DNA of 64,000 nucleotides from AG25 sp035517615 (GCA_035517615.1 DATIYM010000008.1:1-64000); one strand, 5' to 3'. Shown: positions 33,157 to 41,484, numbered from the stretch's first letter. Made by a program: numbers and translations. Notes: generated by a model from the sequence alone, not told the origin.

Positions 33157-34126
33157 GGGCCGCTTTGGCTCCCTGCGCCTCGCGCAGTGGGACCTCCGCG
33201 ATGCGACGCACGAGCTCGGCGTAGTCCCATCCCGTAGCTTGCCCCATGCGGGAGAGGCCCGCGCTGTCGTTGAGATCGGGATTCGGATTGACTTCGAGAA
33301 TCCACGGCCGGCCCTGATCGTCCAGGCGCAGATCCACCCGGCCATAGCCCTTCCCCTGCATGACCCGCCACGCTGCCTCGGCGACTTTCACGAGCCGATC
33401 GGCGGTCTTGTGGGGGATCGAAGCGGGACAGACGGGCACGCTGCCCAGATCCTCGGGCGAGCCCCGATCCCATTTTGCGGCATAGGTGAGAATGGGCCAG
33501 CTCCCCGGCGGCATTTTCGAGAAATCGATTTCGGCGATCGGAAGCGTCCGATCGCCCACGAATCCGACGTTGAACTCGCGGCCGGCGATGTATTCCTGCA
33601 CCACGACCTCGTCGAACTGCTCCGTCATCGCGGCCACGCGGGAGCGCAGCGCCTTGCGGTCGGTGACCACCGATCCGCGATCCACGCCGGCGCTCGCATC
33701 CTCGGATGCGGGCTTGACGATCGCCGGAAGCGGGAAGGCGTCGTCGATCTTGCCCTGCGCGATCGTCCAGCGTGGGACCGGCAAGCCGGCCTGCGCCAGG
33801 ATGGTATTCGCGATGGTCTTGCGGCGAGACGCTGCGATGGTCCAGGGGCCGGCACCGGTGAACGGAATACCGAGAAACTCGAGCATGCCGGCCACGTGCT
33901 CTTCCCAATGATTCCGGCCATGCACGCCCTCGCACAGGTTGAACACGAGGTCGGCGCCCTTGACCCGCTGGAGCCAGCGCATGTCGTGACGGACGGGGAC
34001 CTTGCGAACGCCGTGGCCCAGGGCGAGGAAGACGCCGGCCACTTCGTTCACCGCGTCCAGGACGCTGCGAATGTCCTCGGGGTTCCAGCCCTGCGCTCCC
34101 GGGTCGTAGAGAACGACGATTCTCAC
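33107..34126 (-). CDS. ATP-grasp ligase, D-Ala-D-Ala ligase-like (second)
   Basis: A 339-residue ATP-grasp enzyme. The N-terminal segment has LVFNLCEGVHG and GIPFTGAGPWTIAASRRKTIAN; the grasp domain has FPLPAIVKPASEDASAGVDRG, VVQEYIAGREFNVGFVG, and the metal site GYGRVDLRLDDQGRPWILEVNPNPDLN. These match D-alanine-D-alanine ligase-like proteins, which join an amino acid or peptide carboxylate to an amine. The GTG overlaps the stop of the paralogous ligase upstream. It is not near murein genes, so the substrates are probably not D-Ala. In this cluster beta-lysine from KamA is a candidate substrate. Confidence 0.88.
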   Translation of the reverse strand: MRIVVLYDPGAQGWNPEDIRSVLDAVNEVAGVFLALGHGVRKVPVRHDMRWLQRVKGADLVFNLCEGVHGRNHWEEHVAGMLEFLGIPFTGAGPWTIAASRRKTIANTILAQAGLPVPRWTIAQGKIDDAFPLPAIVKPASEDASAGVDRGSVVTDRKALRSRVAAMTEQFDEVVVQEYIAGREFNVGFVGDRTLPIAEIDFSKMPPGSWPILTYAAKWDRGSPEDLGSVPVCPASIPHKTADRLVKVAEAAWRVMQGKGYGRVDLRLDDQGRPWILEVNPNPDLNDSAGLSRMGQATGWDYAELVRRIAEVPLREAQGAKAARELLAPARRPRATRPA

Positions 34127-35196
34127 GCGGAGACCGTCGCCGGCTGCGCCCTGCGCGTAGGAATTGCGGAGCTGAGGTCGTGTCCCGTGAGTCGCTTCCA
34201 GGCGATCGCGATCACTTCCTGGATCAACGCGTCGTAGGAGAGCCCCGCCGCGCGGGCAGCCTTCGGGAAGCACGAATTCATGGCGGGATCGGGAATGATC
34301 CCGGGGAGCGGATTCAGCTCCAGCACGTTGGGCACTCCAAAGCGGTCGATCCGGATATCGACGCGGCACCAGTCCCGACACCCGAGCGCCTGATAGGCGT
34401 CGAGCGCGGTTCGCTCGATTTCGCGGTACAGCGGCGCCGGAACCCGGGCGGGGCACTGGAAAATGGCGAGCGGCCGTTCCGGCGTGTCCCACACCCATTT
34501 GGCTTCGTAGCCATAGACGGGCGGTACGCCCTCCGGCAGCGTGGAGAAGTCGAGCCCGACAACCGGCAAACAGTATGCCTCGGCGCCGTTGCCGAGGATC
34601 GCGACGGTGAACTCAGACCCGGGGAGATAGGTCTCGACCAGCACCGGCTCGGCGTATCGCGCGAGCAGCCAATCCACCCGCTCCTCGAGCTGCTCCTGGT
34701 TCGCGCAGATGTTGCTCGTGAACACGCCCTTGCTCGAGCCTTCGGCGACTGGCTTCACGAACACGGGGTAGGGCAGCGTCACCTGCGCCACGTCGGCGGG
34801 CGCCTCGACCCAGACGAACGGCGGGGTGGGCACTCCCCGATAGGCCAGCAGCTCCTTCGCTCTTCCTTTATGTAGCGCGAGGCCCAGCGACAGCGGGTCG
34901 CTTCCCGTGTACGGCACATGCAGGTACTCGCAGATCGCGGGTACCAGGGCTTCGCGGTTCTGGCCGTGCAGCCCCTCGGCCATGTTGAAGACGATGTCAG
35001 GACGAGCGAGAGCGAGGGCGTGGGGGAACGAATCGTTGGCTTCTAACCGAATGACGGTACCAAAGCGGCCGAGCGCCTGGGCCACGGCATCAATCGTGGC
35101 GGGCTCGTCCCACTCGGCGAACGCGTCGCTGGTAGTCGGTGGCTCGTCGGCGGCGTTGGGTTCTGGCTTGAGATTGTACGCGAGACCTATGCGCAT
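34123..35196 (-). CDS. ATP-grasp ligase, D-Ala-D-Ala ligase-like (first)
   Basis: A 357-residue ATP-grasp ligase related to the next gene. It has PDIVFNMAEGLHGQNREALVP, VPYTGSDPLSLGLALHKGRAKE, the ATP-binding VFVKPVAEGSSKGVF, VETYLPGSEFTVAILG and the metal site RVDIRIDRFGVPNVLELNPLPGI. The tandem pair suggests two successive ligations. It leads the operon, after a terminator and a Shine-Dalgarno (AGGAGG, about 14 bases before the ATG). True Ddl enzymes of peptidoglycan synthesis are shorter and lie near mur genes; this looks like a biosynthetic paralogue. Confidence 0.88.
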   Translation of the reverse strand: MRIGLAYNLKPEPNAADEPPTTSDAFAEWDEPATIDAVAQALGRFGTVIRLEANDSFPHALALARPDIVFNMAEGLHGQNREALVPAICEYLHVPYTGSDPLSLGLALHKGRAKELLAYRGVPTPPFVWVEAPADVAQVTLPYPVFVKPVAEGSSKGVFTSNICANQEQLEERVDWLLARYAEPVLVETYLPGSEFTVAILGNGAEAYCLPVVGLDFSTLPEGVPPVYGYEAKWVWDTPERPLAIFQCPARVPAPLYREIERTALDAYQALGCRDWCRVDIRIDRFGVPNVLELNPLPGIIPDPAMNSCFPKAARAAGLSYDALIQEVIAIAWKRLTGHDLSSAIPTRRAQPATVSA

Positions 35197-35218
35197 TTGG
35201 TCTCGGGTGACCTCCTAC

Positions 35219-35243
35219 AAAAAAGGCCGCGCGTTCGCGGTCC
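35219..35243 (-). terminator. Terminator or attenuator before the ligase operon
   Basis: On the minus strand a stem of CCGCG with CGCGG, extended by outer G-C pairs with one bulge, closes a four-base loop and is followed by CCTTTTTTG. It ends thyX transcription. Because it stands only 22 bases before the ligase start codon, within its leader region, it could also act as an attenuator for the ligase-GNAT-kamA operon. Confidence 0.75.
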
Positions 35244-35334
35244 GGGCCGAGAAAAAAATTCGGGTCGACAACAAGGAGAATATGAAAAACGGAACCGATC
35301 CGCAATAGCGAAGCGGCGCGAATTTTTTTTGGCG

Positions 35335-36087
35335 TCAGACTTTGTGGTAGGTGACGCGCGCGGCCTCGTGCTGATCGTCGGCGACGTAGATCGCGAAATC
35401 GGAGAAGAGAGCAGGCGCTTCCCGCTCGAGAACGCGAAGGCACGCGATCGCCATTCGCCTGATCTCGAGCTCCGCACCCTCGCCGGTTCGGAGCTCGAGC
35501 ATCGTGCGCCAGGCCCGTGCGTTGGCCGAGACGACGATCTTGACCTCGGTGGCGTTGGGGAGAACGCTGCGCGCCGCCTCGCGTGCCAGTTTGCGGCGAT
35601 GCACCTTGTCGGCGACCCAGGCGTAACGTTCGAGTAATGCCTCGACGGCGCGCACGTACGCCTCCTGGCTCGCGCGGACCTGCGTCTCCCATTCCGCTTC
35701 GAGGCGCGGCTCGCCAACAATGGCGGGAGGAACGACGAACGCCGCATGCGACTCGTCCACGTAGCGCTGCGACAGCTGTGAGTACCCGAACCCCGCACGG
35801 TGACGCACCAGCTCGTGGGAGCAGGAGCGGGAAATGCCCTCGATGAGCAGCACGTAGACCGCATGCTCGAGCACCGACCCGTGACCCTGCTTCTTGATGT
35901 TCTCCAAATATTCCGCCGTACTCCGCTGGGCCGGATTGTGCTGGCTCATGTAACAGATGCGGCCGGCGAACTCCGCGAGCCGCTCGCCGTCCGAACCGTC
36001 GCCGCGCCACTCGACCTTGAGGTGCTCGGGTTCGACGAACAACGGGCGCGCGATCAGCGTCACGCGAGGAGCGCGGAAGAGTTCCAT
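35335..36087 (-). CDS. thyX: Flavin-dependent thymidylate synthase ThyX
   Basis: A 250-residue ThyX that makes dTMP from dUMP using FAD, NADPH and methylene-tetrahydrofolate. The ThyX motif is RHRAGFGYSQLSQRYVD (RHRxxSxxxxSxR form with a Gly-Phe replacement at its centre), preceded by GHGSVLEHAVYVLLIEGISRS. The C-terminal part carries NARAWRTMLELRTGEGAELEIRRMA, the FAD and folate region. The start is the ATG 54 codons into a longer frame; the extension is Ser/Pro-rich noise. It follows the FAD oxidase on the same strand. Confidence 0.94.
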   Translation of the reverse strand: MELFRAPRVTLIARPLFVEPEHLKVEWRGDGSDGERLAEFAGRICYMSQHNPAQRSTAEYLENIKKQGHGSVLEHAVYVLLIEGISRSCSHELVRHRAGFGYSQLSQRYVDESHAAFVVPPAIVGEPRLEAEWETQVRASQEAYVRAVEALLERYAWVADKVHRRKLAREAARSVLPNATEVKIVVSANARAWRTMLELRTGEGAELEIRRMAIACLRVLEREAPALFSDFAIYVADDQHEAARVTYHKV

Positions 36088-36121
36088 GGGCCGTACGCCC
36101 GCGGGCGTCAGGAGTGAGGTG

Positions 36122-37735
36122 TCAGAAGGGGGAGCGTGAATGGCCAGCTCCGGCGAGTTCCAGTTTCGAAATGTGCCAATTGGCGCGGCGTTCGATTTCG
36201 CGAAGCCGCTCCGCGATACCTGCTGGAATCGGAGCCGCATCAGCGCCAACCTTGAGATCGGCGAGCGGCGACCAATCGCCTGAGGGCAGGATGGCTCCCG
36301 GGTTCAGAATCCGCTCGGGATCGTAGGCGTGTTTGAGCGCACGGAACAGCTCCATGATTGCGGGTCCATAGAAGCGCGAAAGCAGCCCAGAGCGCAAGCG
36401 TCCCACTCCGTGCTCTCCGCTCGGAACGCCGCCCAGATCGACGAGGATGGCCGTCACGTCGTCGAGCAACGCCGAGACCGCCTCTTTCCAGCCGGGGCGC
36501 GTGACGTCGGGCAGGGCGTTCACGTGGACGTGTCCATCTCCGGCATGTCCGAAGATGGCCACCGGGACGCCGGCGCGCTCTGCGGCCGCCCGGATCCCCC
36601 GCACGTAGGCGCCGAGCTGTTCGAGCGGCACACAGCCGTCCTCGACGACCTGCAGGGACCGGCGGGTCTCGGGAAGGCGGGCCAGCGCCGGACTCGCGAG
36701 CCGCCGGATCGACCACAGTTTCTCGAGCGTCGCCCGATCGATCGCGGTTTCGACGAGTACGGTGTGATCCTTGAGTCCACGAATCGCATCTCCCACCGCG
36801 CCCCGAGCGGCCGCCTGAGTCTCGCGCTCGAATTCCACGAGCAGCAGGCCTTCAACGGCGTTCGGCACGTCGAGCGGCGACGCGCAGCGGACCAGGTCGA
36901 GGAACGTCGCGTCGAGCAGCTCGACCGCCGAGGGATTGAGCGCCACGAGAAACGGCACTGCGTCGGTCAACGCGTCCAGTGACGCGAACCCGAGCGCGGC
37001 TCCCCCGACATCGGGCGGAATGGAGTCGAGTCGCCATTCGACACCCGTGATGAAGGCCAGCGTCCCTTCGGAGCCGATCAGGAGATCGAGCTCGTCCCCG
37101 GTCTCCACGAACGGTTCGAGCCCATACCCGCTCGAGTTCTTGCGCGTATGGCGCGCGGCGCGGCGAATCTCGGTTTCGGCTCCGCCGGGGAGCTCGAACG
37201 GACCTGCGTTTCCGCCGCCCCGTGCCACCCGCCGCACGTCTCCCCGCGCATCGACGACGTCGAGCGCCGCAATCCATTTGCGCACGCTGCCCGAGCGCAC
37301 GGTGCGCGGGCCGGCGGCGTTGGTCGCGGCCATTCCCCCGGACGTGGCGAACGCGCTCGACGACGGATCGGGCGGGAGCCGAAGCCCGAACGGTCGTGCC
37401 CGGTCGTTCACCTCGTTGGCGGTGACCGACGCGCCGACCTTGATGGTGCGAGCCCCCCAGTCCGGGACGACTTCACGGAACCCCTGGCTCATGTCGACGA
37501 CCACGCCCCGCCCCACGTTGCCGCCGGTCATGCCACTGCCCGCGCCGCGGGGAATGAGCTGTGTACGGGTTGCTCGCGCCCAGCGCACGAGCCGCTCCAG
37601 GTCCGCCAGGTCACGAGGCAGGGTTACTCCACTCGGAAGGATGCGGTAGATGCCGCCACCTTCCGAGTACGCGGCGCGCGCGCCGAGATCCGTGACAATC
37701 GCCGGACGCGCGACGTCTCGATCGTTCACGGTCAC
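36122..37735 (-). CDS. FAD-linked oxidase, glycolate/D-lactate type
   Basis: A 537-residue protein of the GlcD/vanillyl-alcohol oxidase FAD family. PP-loop FAD motif: LIPRGAGSGMTGGNVGRGVVVDMS, with a second at VGASVTANEVNDRARPFGLRLPPDPSS, then GTLAFITGVEWRL. The C-terminal FAD-oxidase domain has FGHAGDGHVHVN, where the two His often bind metal, and GEHGVGRLRSGLL. It should oxidise a 2-hydroxy acid such as glycolate or D-lactate. The start is GTG, and the gene is divergent from the DUF116 gene with 75 bases between. Confidence 0.92.
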   Translation of the reverse strand: MTVNDRDVARPAIVTDLGARAAYSEGGGIYRILPSGVTLPRDLADLERLVRWARATRTQLIPRGAGSGMTGGNVGRGVVVDMSQGFREVVPDWGARTIKVGASVTANEVNDRARPFGLRLPPDPSSSAFATSGGMAATNAAGPRTVRSGSVRKWIAALDVVDARGDVRRVARGGGNAGPFELPGGAETEIRRAARHTRKNSSGYGLEPFVETGDELDLLIGSEGTLAFITGVEWRLDSIPPDVGGAALGFASLDALTDAVPFLVALNPSAVELLDATFLDLVRCASPLDVPNAVEGLLLVEFERETQAAARGAVGDAIRGLKDHTVLVETAIDRATLEKLWSIRRLASPALARLPETRRSLQVVEDGCVPLEQLGAYVRGIRAAAERAGVPVAIFGHAGDGHVHVNALPDVTRPGWKEAVSALLDDVTAILVDLGGVPSGEHGVGRLRSGLLSRFYGPAIMELFRALKHAYDPERILNPGAILPSGDWSPLADLKVGADAAPIPAGIAERLREIERRANWHISKLELAGAGHSRSPF

Positions 37736-37810
37736 AAGTTACCACGCGCGTGCCACGCCGCACCACGCATTCCGGGTTGACAGGGTGACACGGTCGCGTG
37801 ATCCTTGCGC

Positions 37811-38614
37811 ATGGCCGAAACGACGGCACCGCGGGCGCAGCTCATTCACATCGAGACCGACCGGCGGTTGGGGCACGAGTGGGATCAATGGGACGGGAAG
37901 CCGTTGCCGAATCGCGGTGATTTTTCGGCTCCCCCGGGCGCGTTCTTCCGCTTTGCCGCGCTCACCCTCGGCATCGCCGCGCTGGGGACGCTCGCGGTCC
38001 TCTATGTGCTCGCTCCCCGCATGGAGCTCCTGTCTCACGCCTTGCCGCGTGTCCTGCTCACGATCGCGGTCCTGTCGTTCGCGATCGCCCTGCTCTGGTT
38101 CGCGGCCCTCGTGCTTTCCTTTTACGGGCGGGTTTCGCTGCTACCGGAACGGGCACTCGAGCGCGGTCCATATCTCAAGCTCATGAATCTCACGTCGCTC
38201 GTTTCCCGCGCGTTCGGCCGGCGGGATCAGGTCGAGCATGCCGCGATCGATGTGTACGACACGCTGGCCGAGCGTCGCGGCCGGAAAGTGGGCAAAGGAG
38301 AGCTGCTGGTGCTCGTCCCCCGGTGCCTCTCGAAGCAGGCGCTCGACGGCGTGCTCGCGATTGCGGGCCGGCACGAGGTGCCCGTCTTCGTCGCCACCCG
38401 TGGACAGCTGGCGCGCCGCGTGATTCGGGAGCGCCGGCCGCGGGCGGTGGTGGCGGTGGCGTGCGAGCGGGATATGATGACGGGCTTGCGCGACGTCGCC
38501 GGCAAGCTGCCGGTGCTCGGGCTCACGATGCAGCTTCCCAACGGCCCCTGCCGCGATGCCATGCTCGATCTCGACGTGATGGAGCGCTGGGTCCGCTCGC
38601 TCGTCGACGCCTGA
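37811..38614 (+). CDS. DUF116 membrane protein
   Basis: A 267-residue DUF116 protein. The N-terminal half has two membrane helices (AALTLGIAALGTLAVLYVLAP and VLLTIAVLSFAIALLWFAALVLSFY); the C-terminal half is the domain with VAVACERDMMTGLRDVAGKLPVLGLTMQLPNGPCRDAMLDL. DUF116 is often seen near radical SAM or lipoate genes but has no fixed function. The ATG is two codons into a TTG-led frame. A TTGACA-like -35 stands 34 bases before the ATG, so the leader may be very short. Confidence 0.85.
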   Translation: MAETTAPRAQLIHIETDRRLGHEWDQWDGKPLPNRGDFSAPPGAFFRFAALTLGIAALGTLAVLYVLAPRMELLSHALPRVLLTIAVLSFAIALLWFAALVLSFYGRVSLLPERALERGPYLKLMNLTSLVSRAFGRRDQVEHAAIDVYDTLAERRGRKVGKGELLVLVPRCLSKQALDGVLAIAGRHEVPVFVATRGQLARRVIRERRPRAVVAVACERDMMTGLRDVAGKLPVLGLTMQLPNGPCRDAMLDLDVMERWVRSLVDA

Positions 38615-38617
38615 GTC

Positions 38618-39145
38618 TCAGCCTCCTTCGGTCGCCTTCCGCAATCCGAAGCGTTCCCGAGCCCGATTGAGGACCGCCTCGACGTACTGGTAGCCCGGGT
38701 GGTCCGGGCTGAGCGGGATTTCAAGCTCTCGTTCGATCCGGGACGGGTCGACGCGCGGCCGGTATACCGCCTCCACGGTCAGGATCGATTGGCCGGGAAC
38801 GTAGGGATCGACCCAGCACCGCAGCTTGATGGTGTGCGCCAGATCCGGCACGGCGCTCGTGCGCGCGTAGGACCGGTGTTGCTGCATGTCATACCACTCG
38901 GTCTCCACGTAGCCGTCGAGCGCGCTCGCCCGCTGGATCCTGAGACTGTCGACCGTGATGAACTCGACCAGCGCCGGCACGATCCGCTCCCGCCGTGCAC
39001 CGAGCAGCTGCTTCGGCGCCTGGGGGTAGGGGAAGAAGTCGGGGCGGGTGGTCGCTGGGGAGCAGCTCGTGAGAAGCAGGATTTCCAGAACGCGGAAGCC
39101 GGAACCCGGAACGCGGAACAAGCGCAACCGGCGTCGGACCATCAT
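38618..39145 (-). CDS. Lipoprotein with repeat-derived signal peptide
   Basis: A 175-residue lipoprotein. The signal sequence ends in LEILLLTSC with Cys28 as lipobox cysteine. The mature domain (ALVEFITVDSLRIQRASALDG, TIKLRCWVDPYVPGQSILTVEAVYRP, YQYVEAVLNRARERFG) is unknown. The first 25 residues (VRRRLRLFRVPGSGFRV) are coded by the left arm of an imperfect inverted repeat of GGAACGCGGAA units, so the export signal may have been recruited from a repeat. Two adjacent Met codons (39145 or 39142) are possible. Convergent with DUF116, three bases between stops. Confidence 0.7.
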   Translation of the reverse strand: MMVRRRLRLFRVPGSGFRVLEILLLTSCSPATTRPDFFPYPQAPKQLLGARRERIVPALVEFITVDSLRIQRASALDGYVETEWYDMQQHRSYARTSAVPDLAHTIKLRCWVDPYVPGQSILTVEAVYRPRVDPSRIERELEIPLSPDHPGYQYVEAVLNRARERFGLRKATEGG

Positions 39146-39174
39146 TGCTGTTCCGTGTTCCGCCTTCCGCCTTC
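39088..39174. repeat. Imperfect inverted repeat of short GC-rich units
   Basis: A 24-base arm at 39088-39111, built of repeated GAACGCGGAA and GCCGGAA units, pairs with the arm at 39151-39174 (TTCCGTGTTCCGCCTTCCGC): 21 of 24 positions match. The spacer is 39 bases. The left arm is inside the lipoprotein signal-peptide region and the right arm is in the gap upstream. Such units are common as dispersed repeats, so copies elsewhere in the genome are expected. Confidence 0.7.
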
Positions 39175-39183
39175 TGAGTTCAG

Positions 39184-39726
39184 TCAGTGCTCCTCATGAT
39201 CGTGCTCATCGTGGTCCCCATGATCTCCCGCCTCGTGGTGGTGGTGCTCCAAAGCCCGGTCGTGCTCTTCAGGCTCGAATACGGCCGTCGGCACCCCGGC
39301 GGCGTGCTCGAAATACATTCGGCCTCCGATCCGGGCGGTCCAAATGAGGGTCACGAGACCCGCGATCGAAGTCAGACGCAAGGCGATCTGTTCCACTCGA
39401 GAGAATACGCCTCGCCGGAACAGCGTGTACACCAGGACGACGGTGAAGAGACCCATGGTCCACAGCGCCAGCGTCTGGTGATCCTCCATCAGACTGTGAA
39501 TGCCGGGGCCGTGATCGATCGCGTCTTCGGCTTGCAAACCCGCAATGACCGCTGCCCACCCGCCGATCACGCCGGCCCAGAGCGTCCATATGGCGGCGGC
39601 CCGCAACGACTCCCGGCGCGTGAACACGAATCCCCAATCGAACAGCACGGTCATCAAGAGCAGGGCGGCGGGAAGATCATTGAGCGCTGCGTGGGCTTTG
39701 GGCCAATCGTAGCCGAATATGTGCAC
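39184..39726 (-). CDS. Membrane protein with histidine-rich tail (DUF2231-like)
   Basis: A 180-residue protein with about four membrane helices (LPAALLLMTVLFDWGFVF, AAIWTLWAGVIGGWAAVIAGL, LALWTMGLFTVVLVYTLF, LTSIAGLVTLIWTARIGG) resembling DUF2231-type inner-membrane proteins, where the HGPGIH-like His is typical. The last 20 residues are almost only His, Asp and Glu (HHHHEAGDHGDHDEHDHEEH), a likely metal-binding tail. GTG is chosen because GGGAG lies five bases before it. Possibly involved in metal or haem handling; not shown. Confidence 0.75.
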   Translation of the reverse strand: MHIFGYDWPKAHAALNDLPAALLLMTVLFDWGFVFTRRESLRAAAIWTLWAGVIGGWAAVIAGLQAEDAIDHGPGIHSLMEDHQTLALWTMGLFTVVLVYTLFRRGVFSRVEQIALRLTSIAGLVTLIWTARIGGRMYFEHAAGVPTAVFEPEEHDRALEHHHHEAGDHGDHDEHDHEEH

Positions 39727-39754
39727 GGACGCTCCCAAAGGAGAGAGAGAAGGA

Positions 39755-40666
39755 TTACAGCCCGAGGTCCGAGACCGTCGGAGGGTCGACCGAATAGTCG
39801 TAGAAGCCTTTGCCGCTCTTTCGGCCGTTCATCCCCGCGAGCACCATGCGCTTGAGCAGCGGCGGCGGCGCGTAGCGCGACTCGCGGTATTCCAGGAACA
39901 TGATCTCCGCGATCTTGTACGTGGTGTCGAGCCCGACGAAATCCAGCAGGGTGAGCGGGCCCATGGGGTAGCCGCAGCCGAGCTGCATCGCACGATCGAC
40001 GTCCGCCACGGTCCCGATCCGCCGTTCGACCACGCGAATCGCGTCGAGCAGATAGGGAACGAGCAGCAGGTTCACGAGAAACCCCGAGACATCCTGCGCG
40101 GCAACCGCCGCCTTGCCCAGCGAAGCCGCGAAGGCCGTGGCCCGCGTATAGGTGTCCGCGGACGTCGTGACTGTGCGCACCACCTCCACGAGCTGCATGA
40201 GTGGAACGGGATTGAAGAAATGCAGCCCCACGAATCGGTCGGGGCGCCGGGTGGCGGCCGCCATGGCCGCGATCGTGAGGCTCGAGGTATTGGAGGCGAA
40301 GATCGTACGCGGGCCGGCCAGCTGGTCGAGCTCCTTCCACAGGGCGTTCTTGAGCTCGAGATCCTCGGAAACCGCCTCGATGATCAAATCGCACGCGGCG
40401 AGGTCCCGCGTTTCGGTCGTGAACCGTAGGCGGTCGAGCGCCGCGGCTTTTTCCGCCGCCGACAGCTTGTTCTTTTCGACGAACTTGGCGAGGGATTTGT
40501 CGATGTTGGCGCGGGCGCGACTCCAGATCTCCGGGGCCACGTCGCGCACGATGGTCTGATATCCGGCCGTCGCGGCAACCTGGGCAATGCCGGTGCCCAT
40601 GAGGCCGCACCCGAGCACGCCGACTCGCTCGATTCCGGCGGGCCGCGCTGCGGGAGGGGCGCTCAG
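39755..40666 (-). CDS. 3-hydroxyacyl-CoA dehydrogenase
   Basis: A 303-residue 3-hydroxybutyryl-CoA dehydrogenase-type enzyme that oxidises (S)-3-hydroxyacyl-CoA with NAD. Motifs: GCGLMGTGIAQVAA (NAD loop), the SNTSSLTIAAMA region, HFFNPVPLMQLVEVV with its catalytic His, and GFLVNLLLVPYLLDAIRVVE. A start at the GTG at 40618 would cut into the first Rossmann strand. A CTG at 40666 overlaps the upstream TGA (CTGA) and gives SAPPAARPAGIERVGVLG, so I use it as an inferred rare start. With the nearby thiolase it could serve fatty-acid or butyryl-CoA metabolism. Confidence 0.88.
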   Translation of the reverse strand: MSAPPAARPAGIERVGVLGCGLMGTGIAQVAATAGYQTIVRDVAPEIWSRARANIDKSLAKFVEKNKLSAAEKAAALDRLRFTTETRDLAACDLIIEAVSEDLELKNALWKELDQLAGPRTIFASNTSSLTIAAMAAATRRPDRFVGLHFFNPVPLMQLVEVVRTVTTSADTYTRATAFAASLGKAAVAAQDVSGFLVNLLLVPYLLDAIRVVERRIGTVADVDRAMQLGCGYPMGPLTLLDFVGLDTTYKIAEIMFLEYRESRYAPPPLLKRMVLAGMNGRKSGKGFYDYSVDPPTVSDLGL

Positions 40667-41484
40667 AACTCGAGCGTCCTCTTCAACTCGTCGGCGATTC
40701 GACCCAGGGCAGCGGCAGCGGGACTGGCGAGGCGCGGCGCGGGGCGCAGCTCACCGCGCTCGAGCCGGTCGAGCACCTGCTCGAGGGCGATCTGCGTCCG
40801 TTCGTTCTCGCGTACATGGCGCCGTCCCTGCGCCACGGCCGCGAATGGCATGACGACGGCGGGCAGATAAGCCCAGACGGTGAGAACGCCGAGCACGGGT
40901 CCCAGCGTGGTCGCGAAGACGAGTCCCGCCGCGAGCAGGCCGCCGGCCGTCACGAGGCGGCGGCGCCGCTCGGGTGTGACATCGGCCACGAGTCGCACGT
41001 GGCAAAAGCCGGTTTCGAGCGGCGTCACGCTCGCCGCGATTTCGCCGGCGCGCGCCAACGTGAACCGCTTGCCCCCGGCGCCGAGCGCGCGCTGTAACGA
41101 CGCGAACGCTCCGGCCTTCGGCTCCCAGGTGGTCACGTCGGGAAAGCGCCGCTTGATCTGGAGCAGCTCTTCACGCTCGAGCCAGCTCGCCAGCGCCCGC
41201 TCCACGGTTGGCCGGTCGCCGGGAACGACGCGTGCCGCCGCGAGCGATTCCGTTCCGGCCAGCCAATCGAGCACGCCCCGCGTCGCCGGCTGCGTCGCGG
41301 GGCGGGTCTCTTCGTCGAGCAGCGCCTGGACGAGATAGCGCTCCGGGATGCCCACTTCCTTCCCGAGCGCGAGCAGCTCGGAACGCGACATGCTGTCGCC
41401 GATGTCGCGCTCGCTCGCCTGGAGCTCCGCGGCGTGCTGAATGATGCGCTCGATCGCTTCGCGGCTGATCCGCTGATCCGGCAT
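40663..41484 (-). CDS. Hypothetical two-helix membrane protein
   Basis: A 273-residue protein. The N-terminal half is soluble and helical with a SHOCT/short helix pattern (SREAIERIIQHAAELQASERD, LLALGKEVGIPERYLVQALLDE). Two membrane helices are near 190-225 (LVTAGGLLAAGLVFATTLGPVLG, VLTVWAYLPAVVMPFAAVA). The C-terminus is a charged coiled coil. It overlaps the SPFH gene by one base (TAATG) upstream and the hydroxyacyl-CoA dehydrogenase downstream. Possibly an SPFH partner; unknown. Confidence 0.75.
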   Translation of the reverse strand: MPDQRISREAIERIIQHAAELQASERDIGDSMSRSELLALGKEVGIPERYLVQALLDEETRPATQPATRGVLDWLAGTESLAAARVVPGDRPTVERALASWLEREELLQIKRRFPDVTTWEPKAGAFASLQRALGAGGKRFTLARAGEIAASVTPLETGFCHVRLVADVTPERRRRLVTAGGLLAAGLVFATTLGPVLGVLTVWAYLPAVVMPFAAVAQGRRHVRENERTQIALEQVLDRLERGELRPAPRLASPAAAALGRIADELKRTLEF

